Part shown: piece after piece, positions 9,466 through 17,166 of the stretch | How the letters are laid out: every line of letters starts with the position of its first letter | Numbering within the stretch: position 1 is the first letter of the stretch | Source of the DNA: Microbacterium sp. | GTDB lineage: Bacteria; Actinomycetota; Actinomycetes; Actinomycetales; Microbacteriaceae | Direction: 5' to 3' | DNA length: 64,000 bases | Assembly: GCF_017305435.1 (NCBI RefSeq) | Contig: NZ_JAFKIP010000003.1 | Coordinates: 124,001-188,000 of the forward strand | Notes under the pieces: model-generated | What the model saw: only the letters and a program-made list of their open reading frames with translations | Databases searched by the model: none | What the model was told of the DNA's origin: nothing | Program-made: the position numbers and the translations under genes

Positions 9466-11736
9466 TCAGGCCTGCGGGGCGCCCCCGGCGTTGGCCATCG
9501 CGATGAGGCCGTCGATCATCTCGGGGGATGCCGCGTCGCCGGCCATCATCGAGATGCGGCCGAACGGGAACGACGCCATCATCGCGGTCGGATCGACGCC
9601 CTCGGGCATGATGTCGGCGACGCCCTCCATGCCCTGCATCATCTGGGCGATCGCGGCCTGGATGATCGGGCCGGCGATCGGGTGCGCCAGGACCTCGCCC
9701 ATCGACGATTCGCGGCTGAGCGGCAGCACGACCTGGTCGCCGTCGATCGCGACCGTCACCGTCGACCGGACGTCACGGCTCGACGCCGCGACCTCGACCG
9801 TGTACTCGCCGCCCTCGACGACCCAGCGGTCGACGCGCGTGTCCCAGTAGGCGAGGTCGTCGCGACGCACCGTCAGGGAGACCGAACGGGTCTCCCCGGG
9901 CTCGAGCGCGACGGACGCGAAAGCCTTGAGTTCCCGCGGCGCGCGCTGCACCGCCGAGGCGACCGGCGCGACGTACGCCTGCACGACCTCGCGACCGGCG
10001 ACCGCCCCCGTGTTCGTCACCGGCACCGTCACGACGACATCGCCGTCGGCGCCGACGGATGCCGAGGCATCCCCGTACGCGAAGGTCGTGTAGGACAGCC
10101 CGTGTCCGAAGGGGAAGGCGACATCGAGGCCGCGCGCGTCGTACCAGCGGTACCCGACGAACAGTCCCTCGCCGTAGCGGACGTGCCCGAACTCTCCCGG
10201 GAAGTCGAGGTACGCCGGGGTGTCCGACAGCCGCAGCGGGATCGTCTCGGTGAGCTTGCCCGACGGGTTGACATCACCGAACAGGACGTCGGCGGTCGCA
10301 GAGCCGCCGGCCTGACCGAGCAGCCAGGCCTCCACGATCGCGGGCACGCGGCCGGCGAACGGCAGCGCGACGACGCCGCCGTTCGACAGCACGACGACGA
10401 TGTTCGGGGTGACCTCGAGCAGCGCGTCGAGCAGCGCCAGCTGCTCCGCGGGCAGGTCGATGTCGGTGCGGTCGTACCCCTCCGACTCGATGCGTGCGGG
10501 GAGCCCGAGGAAGAGCACGACGGTGTCGACGCCGGATGCCGCGGCGACGGCCTCTTCGCGGAGGGCCGTCTGCTCGGCATCCGTCGCTCCCGGCGCGACC
10601 GAGAAGCCGGCCGCGTACGCGACGTCACCGCCCGCCGCCGCCCGGATCGCGGTGAGCGCGTCGTCGAGGCGCGTGGGGTTGATCATCGACGAACCGGCGC
10701 CCTGGTAGCGCGGCTTCTCGGCGAACGCGCCGACGACGGCGAGCTTCGCGTCACGGCGCAGCGGGAGCAGGCCCTCCTGGTTCTGCAGCAGCACGGCTGA
10801 GCGACCCGCCGCCTCGCGGGCGAGCGCGTGATGCGCGTCGACGTCGAGCGGACCGGAGACGCGCCCGGCGCCGGCCTGCGCCTTCTCGACGAGGTCGATC
10901 ACGCGCTGCGCGGCGACATCCAGCGCCGCCTCGTCGAGCGATCCGTCGTGCACCGCGGCGACGAGCTGGCGGTCGGTGACGCCGTTCGACGACGGCATCT
11001 CGAGGTCGAGGCCCGCCGGCAGCCCCTTCACGCGGTCGTTGACAGCGCCCCAGTCGCTCACGACGACCCCGTCGTACCCCCAGTCATCGCGCAGCACCTG
11101 GGTCAGCAGCCACGGGTCCTCCGACGCGTAGACGCCGTTGATCTTGTTGTAGGCGCACATGACGGTCCACGGCTGGGCATCCTTCACGACCCGCTCGAAG
11201 CCGCGCAGGTAGATCTCGCGCAGCGGGCGGGGGTCGACGTCGGACGAGATCCGCATGCGGTCCTCCTCCTGGTTGTTCGCCGCGAAATGCTTGAGCGACG
11301 TGCCCACGCCCTGCGACTGGATGCCGCGGACGATGGCCGTTCCCAGCACGCCCGAGACGATCGGGTCCTCGGAGAAGTACTCGAAGTTGCGGCCGCACAG
11401 CGGCGAGCGCTTGATGTTGATGCCCGGGCCGAGCAGCACCGCGACGTTCTCGATCGAGGTCTCCGCGCCGAGCGCGCGGCCGACACGCTCGATCAGATCG
11501 ACATCCCACGACGAACCGAGACCCACAGCCGGCGGGAAACAGGTCGCGGGGACCGAGTCGCCCATCCCGAGGTGGTCGCCGCCCTCGCGCTGCTTGCGCA
11601 GGCCGTGCGGGCCGTCGGTGAGCATGATCGCCGGCAGCCCCACCCGATCGATCGGCTTGGTGTACCAGAAGCTCGCGCCGCTGGTGAGCGACGCCTTCTC
11701 CTCGAGGGTGAGGTCGGATGCCGAGATGTCGGCCAT
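9466..11736 (-). CDS. Beta-glucosidase, glycoside hydrolase family 3
   Basis: A 756-aa GH3 enzyme that removes non-reducing beta-linked glucose, possibly other sugars. The N-terminal barrel carries KHFAANNQE (149-157) and the nucleophile Asp228 in VVSDWGAV. The second alpha/beta sandwich (around 320-500) and a fibronectin-III-like domain (around 560-680) follow. The last 70 residues are a Met- and Pro-rich tail (AQMMQGMEGVADIMPEG) that extends past the usual fold. No signal peptide, so it acts on imported glycosides. It is 25 bp downstream of the MFS gene and likely in the same operon under TetR control. Confidence 0.94.
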   Translation of the reverse strand: MADISASDLTLEEKASLTSGASFWYTKPIDRVGLPAIMLTDGPHGLRKQREGGDHLGMGDSVPATCFPPAVGLGSSWDVDLIERVGRALGAETSIENVAVLLGPGINIKRSPLCGRNFEYFSEDPIVSGVLGTAIVRGIQSQGVGTSLKHFAANNQEEDRMRISSDVDPRPLREIYLRGFERVVKDAQPWTVMCAYNKINGVYASEDPWLLTQVLRDDWGYDGVVVSDWGAVNDRVKGLPAGLDLEMPSSNGVTDRQLVAAVHDGSLDEAALDVAAQRVIDLVEKAQAGAGRVSGPLDVDAHHALAREAAGRSAVLLQNQEGLLPLRRDAKLAVVGAFAEKPRYQGAGSSMINPTRLDDALTAIRAAAGGDVAYAAGFSVAPGATDAEQTALREEAVAAASGVDTVVLFLGLPARIESEGYDRTDIDLPAEQLALLDALLEVTPNIVVVLSNGGVVALPFAGRVPAIVEAWLLGQAGGSATADVLFGDVNPSGKLTETIPLRLSDTPAYLDFPGEFGHVRYGEGLFVGYRWYDARGLDVAFPFGHGLSYTTFAYGDASASVGADGDVVVTVPVTNTGAVAGREVVQAYVAPVASAVQRAPRELKAFASVALEPGETRSVSLTVRRDDLAYWDTRVDRWVVEGGEYTVEVAASSRDVRSTVTVAIDGDQVVLPLSRESSMGEVLAHPIAGPIIQAAIAQMMQGMEGVADIMPEGVDPTAMMASFPFGRISMMAGDAASPEMIDGLIAMANAGGAPQA

Positions 11737-11761
11737 GGGCGGTTCCTTTCGTGGAGGCGTG

Positions 11762-13063
11762 TCAGCGGACGGACTTGATCGGCCAGATGGCGAGGGCGCC
11801 GAGGATACCGAGGACGATCGCGACGGGGAAGAGCCCCGCGTATCCGACGGCGAGCACGATCGCGCCGGCGACGGCGGGGGCGAGGGTCTGCGGCAGCGTC
11901 GCGGCGATGTTGACGACGCCGAGATCCTTCGCGAAGGACTTCGCCGACGGCAGCACTTCGCTGATGAGGGCGGTGTCGACGGCCTGGAACATGCCGAACC
12001 CGAAGCCGGCGATGAAGGTCATGATCATCCACGCCGTGATGTCCTGCCACATCCACGGCAGGAGGAACGCGAGACTCACGAACGCGGCGGAGCCGAAGAC
12101 GAAGGGCTTGCGGCGGCCGACCCGGTCGGAGAGCGGCCCGGAGACCGCCGTCGAGATGATGATGCCGACGAGGCTCAGGAGCCCCAGCATCGGGATCACG
12201 GTCTCGGGGTGGTCGACGTGGAAGTAGTACTGCAGCAGGTAGAGCTGGTAGCCCGTGACGGCGAAGTAGCCGGTGTACAGGAGAAGGCGCCCCGTGAACG
12301 CCCAGAAGAAGTCGGGGTTCGCGACCGGGTTCACCCAGAACGTGCGCAGGAACTCGCCGAGGCTGAACGGCTCGGGCGTGATGCGCGTGCTCGATCGGTC
12401 GGGGTTGGCCACGACGAAGAGGGTGAGGATCACGACCGACAGCACCGCGAAGGTGATGTAGCCGGCGGTGATGCTGTTGAAGAACAGCGACCCGACGATC
12501 TGGCCGCCGATCGCGCCGACCATGAGGCCGATCCCGGTGATCGCGGCGAACGTGCCGCGGCGTGCCTGCGGGACGCGATCGGGCATGATCGCCGACAGCG
12601 GGCCCTGGGCGAAGTTGTAGCAGATCTGCACGAGCGTCCAGGCGATGATGAAGCCGACGAGGGTCGACGCGAACGCGAGCCCGATGAGCGAGAGCGCGCC
12701 GGCGAGAGCGCCGAGGACGATCCACGGGGCGCGGCGCCCGAAGCGCGACCGCGTGCGGTCGGAGATCTGGCCCGCGATGGGCTGGGCGACCATCGCGGCG
12801 AACGCGCCGATCGTCGAGATGATGGCGAGGTTCGCGACGTTCGCCTGATTCGCCTCGCCGAACGCGAGCGTCACCTGGTGGGGCAGCAGGATGCCGGGGA
12901 CCGCACCCCACACCATGAAGACCGCGACGTTCGCGGGGAAGATCCACCACAGCAGTCGCCGCAGACCCTTCACGGGAGCGGGCGGATCGTCTTGCCCGGA
13001 AGCCTGTGCGATGAACGTGTTCTCGGTCATCGGTGCGGACGGCACGGTGGGCGAATCTGACAT
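11762..13063 (-). CDS. MFS glycoside/sugar transporter
   Basis: A 433-aa, 12-helix major facilitator transporter, probably a proton or cation symporter for the glycoside split by the downstream GH3 enzyme. After a 35-residue cytosolic tail it shows the loop 2-3 motif GQISDRTRSRFGRRAPWI near residue 100 and its echo GPLSDRVGRRKPFVFG near 295, both typical of GPH-like sugar symporters. The ATG at 13063 is chosen over longer in-frame extensions because it follows a predicted promoter. It is divergent from the TetR gene. Confidence 0.88.
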   Translation of the reverse strand: MSDSPTVPSAPMTENTFIAQASGQDDPPAPVKGLRRLLWWIFPANVAVFMVWGAVPGILLPHQVTLAFGEANQANVANLAIISTIGAFAAMVAQPIAGQISDRTRSRFGRRAPWIVLGALAGALSLIGLAFASTLVGFIIAWTLVQICYNFAQGPLSAIMPDRVPQARRGTFAAITGIGLMVGAIGGQIVGSLFFNSITAGYITFAVLSVVILTLFVVANPDRSSTRITPEPFSLGEFLRTFWVNPVANPDFFWAFTGRLLLYTGYFAVTGYQLYLLQYYFHVDHPETVIPMLGLLSLVGIIISTAVSGPLSDRVGRRKPFVFGSAAFVSLAFLLPWMWQDITAWMIMTFIAGFGFGMFQAVDTALISEVLPSAKSFAKDLGVVNIAATLPQTLAPAVAGAIVLAVGYAGLFPVAIVLGILGALAIWPIKSVR

Positions 13064-13080
13064 CGTCGTCAAGTCCTCTC

Positions 13081-13099
13081 GGCGCTCACCCTGAGCGCC
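13081..13099 (-). promoter_or_regulatory. Perfect inverted repeat in the 5' leader of the MFS gene
   Basis: GGCGCTCA and TGAGCGCC form a perfect 8-bp dyad around a 3-nt centre. It lies between the predicted -10 element (13109-13114) and the start codon at 13063, so it would fold at the 5' end of the MFS-beta-glucosidase mRNA or serve as a second protein site near +1. Nothing in the sequence decides between these. Confidence 0.55.
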
Positions 13100-13105
13100 A
13101 CCGCG

Positions 13106-13155
13106 AAAACCATATGACACTAGGTTTTGAAAATCAACCGTTCTTCGCTTAACTC
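13106..13155. promoter_or_regulatory. Divergent promoters and TetR operator-like dyad
   Basis: AAAACC (13106-13111) and GGTTTT (13123-13128) form an inverted repeat with an 11-bp centre. On the minus strand TTGATT (13132-13137), 17 bp, then TATGGT (13109-13114) forms a promoter for the MFS gene, with the dyad over its -10 and spacer. On the plus strand TTGAAA (13127-13132), 17 bp, TAACTC (13150-13155) would start tetR transcription at about its ATG (13161), giving a leaderless message. Confidence 0.68.
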
Positions 13156-13160
13156 TTCCC

Positions 13161-13781
13161 ATGAGCGAGAAACGACGCGGCTCGTACGCGAAAGGAATCG
13201 CCAAGCGCGAGGAGATCCTCGAGCGCGCCCTGGACGTCATCGCGAGCGAGGGCTACGCGGGGGCCTCGGTGCGTGCGATCGCCGACGCCGTCGGCTTGAG
13301 CCAGGCGGGGCTGCTGCACTACTTCGATTCGAAGGAGGAGCTCTTCACCGAGATCCTGCGGAAGCGCGATGAGGTGGATGCCGCGCTCTTCGGCGGCGTC
13401 GATGCGACCAGCGCGACCGCCGAGGAGCTGCACGAGGGCTACGTCGCGGTCGTGCGCCACAACACCGACGTCCCCGGGCTCGTCCACCTCTTCTCACGAC
13501 TCGCGGTGGATGCCGCGGACCCCGCCCACCCCGCGCACGACTACTTCCTCGCGCGCGGCGCCGGACTGCGAGTCCTCTACGTCGACGCGCTCGAGCGCGC
13601 CCAGCGGGAGGGCGCGCTCACCTCCGACGTCGACGCCGAGACGCTCGCCCGCATCCTGCAGGCCGTCGCGGACGGCATGCAGCTGCAGTGGATGCTCGAC
13701 CCCGACGTCGATATGGCGGCGACGATCGACGCCGTCTTCACGCTTCTGACGGCTCAGCGCAGCGGCGCGACCGACGCGTAG
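13161..13781 (+). CDS. TetR-family transcriptional regulator
   Basis: A 206-aa repressor with a TetR HTH at residues 15-62 (SVRAIADAVGLSQAGLLHYF, then the helix DSKEELF) and a helical effector domain. It is divergent from the MFS-beta-glucosidase operon with a dyad between them, so it very likely represses those genes and itself; the inducer is probably a glycoside or aglycone (inference). Its 3' end overlaps the 3' end of the convergent carboxylesterase by 28 bp. Confidence 0.92.
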   Translation: MSEKRRGSYAKGIAKREEILERALDVIASEGYAGASVRAIADAVGLSQAGLLHYFDSKEELFTEILRKRDEVDAALFGGVDATSATAEELHEGYVAVVRHNTDVPGLVHLFSRLAVDAADPAHPAHDYFLARGAGLRVLYVDALERAQREGALTSDVDAETLARILQAVADGMQLQWMLDPDVDMAATIDAVFTLLTAQRSGATDA

Positions 13782-15214
13782 GCATCCCCCTGGTCGCGCA
13801 CGGGGACGTCGTAGACCCGCGCCGTCTCGTCCGGGACCCAGCGCGGCCACGGCACCGCACCGGACACCACGAAGCGGACCGCGTCCGAGTGCATGCGCTC
13901 GGCGAGCTCCTGCGGCGGCTGCGGGCCCGCGAGCGCCTCGATGGCAGGGCCGTCGAGGCAGTCGAAGAAGAACGGCACGTCGAGGCAGTGCTCGGCGAAG
14001 CCGAACGCGCCGGACGGCCACGAGAACCGGTACGCCCACGACGGCGCGTCACCACGCGCATCGGCGATGATCGGCAGCCGCGCCCGGAACATGCGGTCGG
14101 TGAGATACCTGCCCGCGACGCGGGCCGTGCTGAGCTTCGCGACATCCGCGTTCGCCGCGAGATAGTCGCGGCGAACGGTGCCGGTCAGCCCGAGCCTGCC
14201 GAGCACGACCCGGCGCGGAATCCAGCGCATCAGCTTCTCCTGACCGATCAGCGCCATCGTGAACTCGTCATCGGTCGTCCCCATGACGAGCGGCTTGTCC
14301 GCGCCGACGCCGGCACGCAGCGAGTCGACCGTCGACATCGTGAGCAGGTCACCGTCCACGGTGGGGCCGAGCCCCAGCCCGGTGGTCATCATCTCGGACA
14401 TCGCGGCCGGCGTCATCGCCGTCGCGGCGCGCTGCACCTCGAGCAGACGCTCTTCCGACAGGGTCGCGAAACCGGCGCGGTCGCAGGCGACGCCCGCAGC
14501 GGTCGCGAGCTTCTCGGCGAGCGCGATCGCCCGCTCACGCGACACGTCGGCGAGGGCGCCCGACAGCGACCACACTCCGTGGAAGAGGTGCTGCGCGCTC
14601 GGCATCCCGAGCAGCGTCAGCACGGCGCCGCCGCCGGCCGACTGCCCCGCGATGGTCACACGGCCCGGGTCGCCGCCGAACGCGGCGATGTTCTGCTGCA
14701 CCCACTCGAGGCCGGCGATCCAGTCGCGGACGCCGCGGTTCGAGGGCGCGCCGTCGATCCAGCCGAAGCCGTCGAACCCCAGCCGGTACGAGAGCGACAC
14801 GGTCACGACGCCGTCGCGATTGAACGCTCGGCCGTCGTACCAGGGGCTCGCGGGCGAACCGGCGAAGAAGCCGCCACCGTGGATCCAGACGAGGACGGGC
14901 AGACCCGTCGCGGTCGGATCGGGGGTGAAGACGTTGACGTTGAGCGTCGCGTCGCCGGGCACACTCGGTTCGGGGATGAGCGTCACCCCGGGGTCGCCGC
15001 GCTGAGCCGTCGCACCGAACGCGAGCGCGTCGCGCACGCCCTCCCACGCGGGCACCGGCTCCGGCGCCGCGAACCGCAGCTCGCCGACGGGCGCCTGCGC
15101 GAACGGGATGCCGAGGAACGCGGCCGATCGCGCGTTCGAGTCGGGGATCTCGCGCCATCGGCCGCGCACGCGGCCCGAGACGGTGTCGACGTCGACGAAC
15201 TCTTCGGGACCCAT
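13754..15214 (-). CDS. Type B carboxylesterase
   Basis: A 486-aa serine esterase of the cholinesterase/para-nitrobenzyl-esterase group. Visible: FLGIPFAQAPVG near residue 33, the oxyanion hole HGGGFFAGS (112-120), the nucleophile Ser192 in GQSAGGG (Gln replaces the usual Glu in GESAG), and a C-terminal FAEHCLDVPFFF carrying the presumed catalytic His. Start at 15214 because a GAGGAGGAG box lies directly upstream; an earlier in-frame ATG at 15238 lacks one. No signal peptide. Substrate unknown. Confidence 0.9.
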   Translation of the reverse strand: MGPEEFVDVDTVSGRVRGRWREIPDSNARSAAFLGIPFAQAPVGELRFAAPEPVPAWEGVRDALAFGATAQRGDPGVTLIPEPSVPGDATLNVNVFTPDPTATGLPVLVWIHGGGFFAGSPASPWYDGRAFNRDGVVTVSLSYRLGFDGFGWIDGAPSNRGVRDWIAGLEWVQQNIAAFGGDPGRVTIAGQSAGGGAVLTLLGMPSAQHLFHGVWSLSGALADVSRERAIALAEKLATAAGVACDRAGFATLSEERLLEVQRAATAMTPAAMSEMMTTGLGLGPTVDGDLLTMSTVDSLRAGVGADKPLVMGTTDDEFTMALIGQEKLMRWIPRRVVLGRLGLTGTVRRDYLAANADVAKLSTARVAGRYLTDRMFRARLPIIADARGDAPSWAYRFSWPSGAFGFAEHCLDVPFFFDCLDGPAIEALAGPQPPQELAERMHSDAVRFVVSGAVPWPRWVPDETARVYDVPVRDQGDAYASVAPLR

Positions 15215-15268
15215 CGCGCTCCTCCTCGAGCCTTCCACCTCAATACCGTGTGACGTTCGGGAATCAGA

Positions 15269-16111
15269 CTAGCCCTGCGGGTCGCCCGATCTCATCACGG
15301 CATCCGGAATCCGCCGGCGGATGACGGCGATCGCCTCGGGATTGTCGTCGACCAGCACGGCATCGCGTCCGAGGGCCGCCGCCACCGCCCCGGTCGTCCC
15401 GCTGCCCGCGAAGAGGTCGAGCACCCGGTCTCCGGGGCGGCTGGATGCCTGCACGATGCGCCGCAGGACCCCCTCGGGCTTCTGCGTGGGATAACCCGTC
15501 CGCTCCGCGCCGCCCGTCGGCACGATCGTGTGCCACCAGACGTCGGTGGGGAGTTTGCCGCGCTCGGCCTTCTCGGCCGACACGAGCCCGGGAGCCATGT
15601 AGGGCTCCCGGTCCACGGCGTCGGAGTCGAACCAATAGCGGTCCGGATCCTTGACGTACACGAGGATCGTGTCGTGCTTGGTCGGCCAGCGCCGCTTCGA
15701 CTTGGCGCCGTAGTCGTACGCCCAGATGAGCTCGTTGAGGAAGCACTCGCGTCCGAAGAGCGCGTCGAGCAGGACCTTGGCGTAGTGCGCCTCGCGGTAG
15801 TCGAGGTGCAGGTACAGGGTTCCGTCGTCCGTCAGCAGCCGCCGCGCCTCGCGCAGGCGCGGCGCGAGGAAGGCCTCGTAGTCGTCGAAGCGGTCGTCGT
15901 AGACGCGCACGCCGCCCCGCAGACGCGCGTACCCGGTGCCGCGGAAGCCCGTCTGCGTCCCGCGCTCCCCCGTGCGCGGCGCGGCGCTGTCGGTGCGCGT
16001 CCGTGACCGACCGGTGTTGAAGGGCGGATCGAGGTAGACGAGCGTGAAGCTCGCGTCCGGCAGCGACCGGGCGACCTCGAGATTGTCGCCGTGGATGATC
16101 TCGACGGTCAC
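15269..16111 (-). CDS. Site-specific DNA methyltransferase, beta class, orphan
   Basis: A 280-aa amino-methyltransferase (N6-adenine or N4-cytosine) acting on DNA with S-adenosylmethionine. The catalytic motif IV is DPPF (residues 28-31) and precedes the AdoMet-binding motif FAGSG (234-238), the order that defines the beta class. TQKPE at 209-213, just before FAGSG, is also typical. The GTG start overlaps the lipoate ligase stop (GTGA). No restriction endonuclease or specificity subunit is nearby, so it is either a solitary epigenetic methylase or a remnant of a restriction system. The recognition sequence cannot be told from the protein. Confidence 0.9.
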   Translation of the reverse strand: MTVEIIHGDNLEVARSLPDASFTLVYLDPPFNTGRSRTRTDSAAPRTGERGTQTGFRGTGYARLRGGVRVYDDRFDDYEAFLAPRLREARRLLTDDGTLYLHLDYREAHYAKVLLDALFGRECFLNELIWAYDYGAKSKRRWPTKHDTILVYVKDPDRYWFDSDAVDREPYMAPGLVSAEKAERGKLPTDVWWHTIVPTGGAERTGYPTQKPEGVLRRIVQASSRPGDRVLDLFAGSGTTGAVAAALGRDAVLVDDNPEAIAVIRRRIPDAVMRSGDPQG

Positions 16112-17157
16112 GGAACGCGGTGCAGCCAGGCATCCGTCGCGAACTTGGACGCCACGAGCGCCTCGGCCTCGGCATATTCCTCTTCGGTGATATGACCGGG
16201 CTGCGCGCCGTAGAGGTTCGCGAACGTGTCCTTGAGGCGCTCGATGATGGCCTCGCGCGGCAGGCCGGTCTGCGACCGCAGCGGATCGACCCGCTTCGCC
16301 GCGGACGTCGTGCCCTTGTCGCTCAGCTTCTCGCGCCCGATCCGGAGGACTTCGGTCATGACCTGACCGTCCATGTCGTACGACATCGTCGCGTGGTGCA
16401 ACACGCCGCCCCCGGCGAGCCGCTTCTGGGCGGCGCCGCCGATCTTGCCCTTCGACGAGGCGATGTCGTTGAGCGGCTGATACGTGGCATCCACACCGAG
16501 GGAACGCAGCGCCTGCAGCACCCAGTCGTCGAGGAACGCGTAGGAGTCGGCGAACGTGAGACCCGCGACGAGGGATGCCGGCACGTACAGGGAGTACGTC
16601 ACGATCGACCCTGCGCCCATCATCATCGCGCCGCCGCCGGAGATGCGCCGCACGACGTCGTAGCCGTGGCGGGCGGCCCCCTCGGGGTCGACCTCGTTGC
16701 GGTAGGACTGGAACGAGCCGATCACGACCGCCGATTCGTTCCACTCCCAGATCCGCAGTGTGGGATTGCGCAGCCCCGCGCCGACGCGACCTGTGAGCAC
16801 CTCGTCGAGGGCGAGGTTCATGCGTGGCGACACCGCCTTCTCGTGGACGATCTCCCACGTGAAGTCCTTCCACCCCGGCGCGGTGACGAGCGCGCGGCGG
16901 ACGGCGGTGCCGACCGCCTCGGGCGTGAAGCCGAGGAGCTGGGCACCCTCGGGCAGTGCGGCGCGGACGGCGGCGGCGATGCCCGCGGCATCCGTCTCCA
17001 CCGGCAGGCCCGTGACCGCGGCGTCGATGTCCTGCAGGGCGTCGTCGGGTTCGAGGAAGAAGTCTCCGGCAAGGTGGAAGTCGGCGATGCGGCCGTCCGT
17101 CACCTCGAGATCGACGACGACGAGCTTCCCGCCCGGAACCTTGTACTCCCCGTGCAT
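16108..17157 (-). CDS. Lipoate-protein ligase with N-terminal accessory domain
   Basis: A 349-aa enzyme that should attach lipoate to the lipoyl domains of 2-oxoacid dehydrogenases or GcvH. The catalytic biotin/lipoate ligase domain (about 100-349) has RRISGGG (170-176), the adenylation Lys238 in KIGGAAQKR, and LHHATMSYD (253-261). The first 85 residues (YKVPGGKLVVVDL, GDFFLEP) match the small accessory domain that sits at the C-terminus of E. coli LplA, so domain order is swapped. The segment after RRISGGG reads AMMMGAG rather than the common AVYHDxG, so an octanoyl-transferase-like variant is possible. Confidence 0.87.
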   Translation of the reverse strand: MHGEYKVPGGKLVVVDLEVTDGRIADFHLAGDFFLEPDDALQDIDAAVTGLPVETDAAGIAAAVRAALPEGAQLLGFTPEAVGTAVRRALVTAPGWKDFTWEIVHEKAVSPRMNLALDEVLTGRVGAGLRNPTLRIWEWNESAVVIGSFQSYRNEVDPEGAARHGYDVVRRISGGGAMMMGAGSIVTYSLYVPASLVAGLTFADSYAFLDDWVLQALRSLGVDATYQPLNDIASSKGKIGGAAQKRLAGGGVLHHATMSYDMDGQVMTEVLRIGREKLSDKGTTSAAKRVDPLRSQTGLPREAIIERLKDTFANLYGAQPGHITEEEYAEAEALVASKFATDAWLHRVP

Positions 17158-17166
17158 GATTCCAGC

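Noticed and set aside
15269-16111. Restriction-modification system
   Set aside because: Flanking genes are an esterase and a lipoate ligase; no endonuclease or specificity subunit is visible.
15269-16111. GGATGCC as the target of this methyltransferase
   Set aside because: Tempting because both are local oddities, but nothing in the protein sequence indicates its target; only methylome data could connect them.
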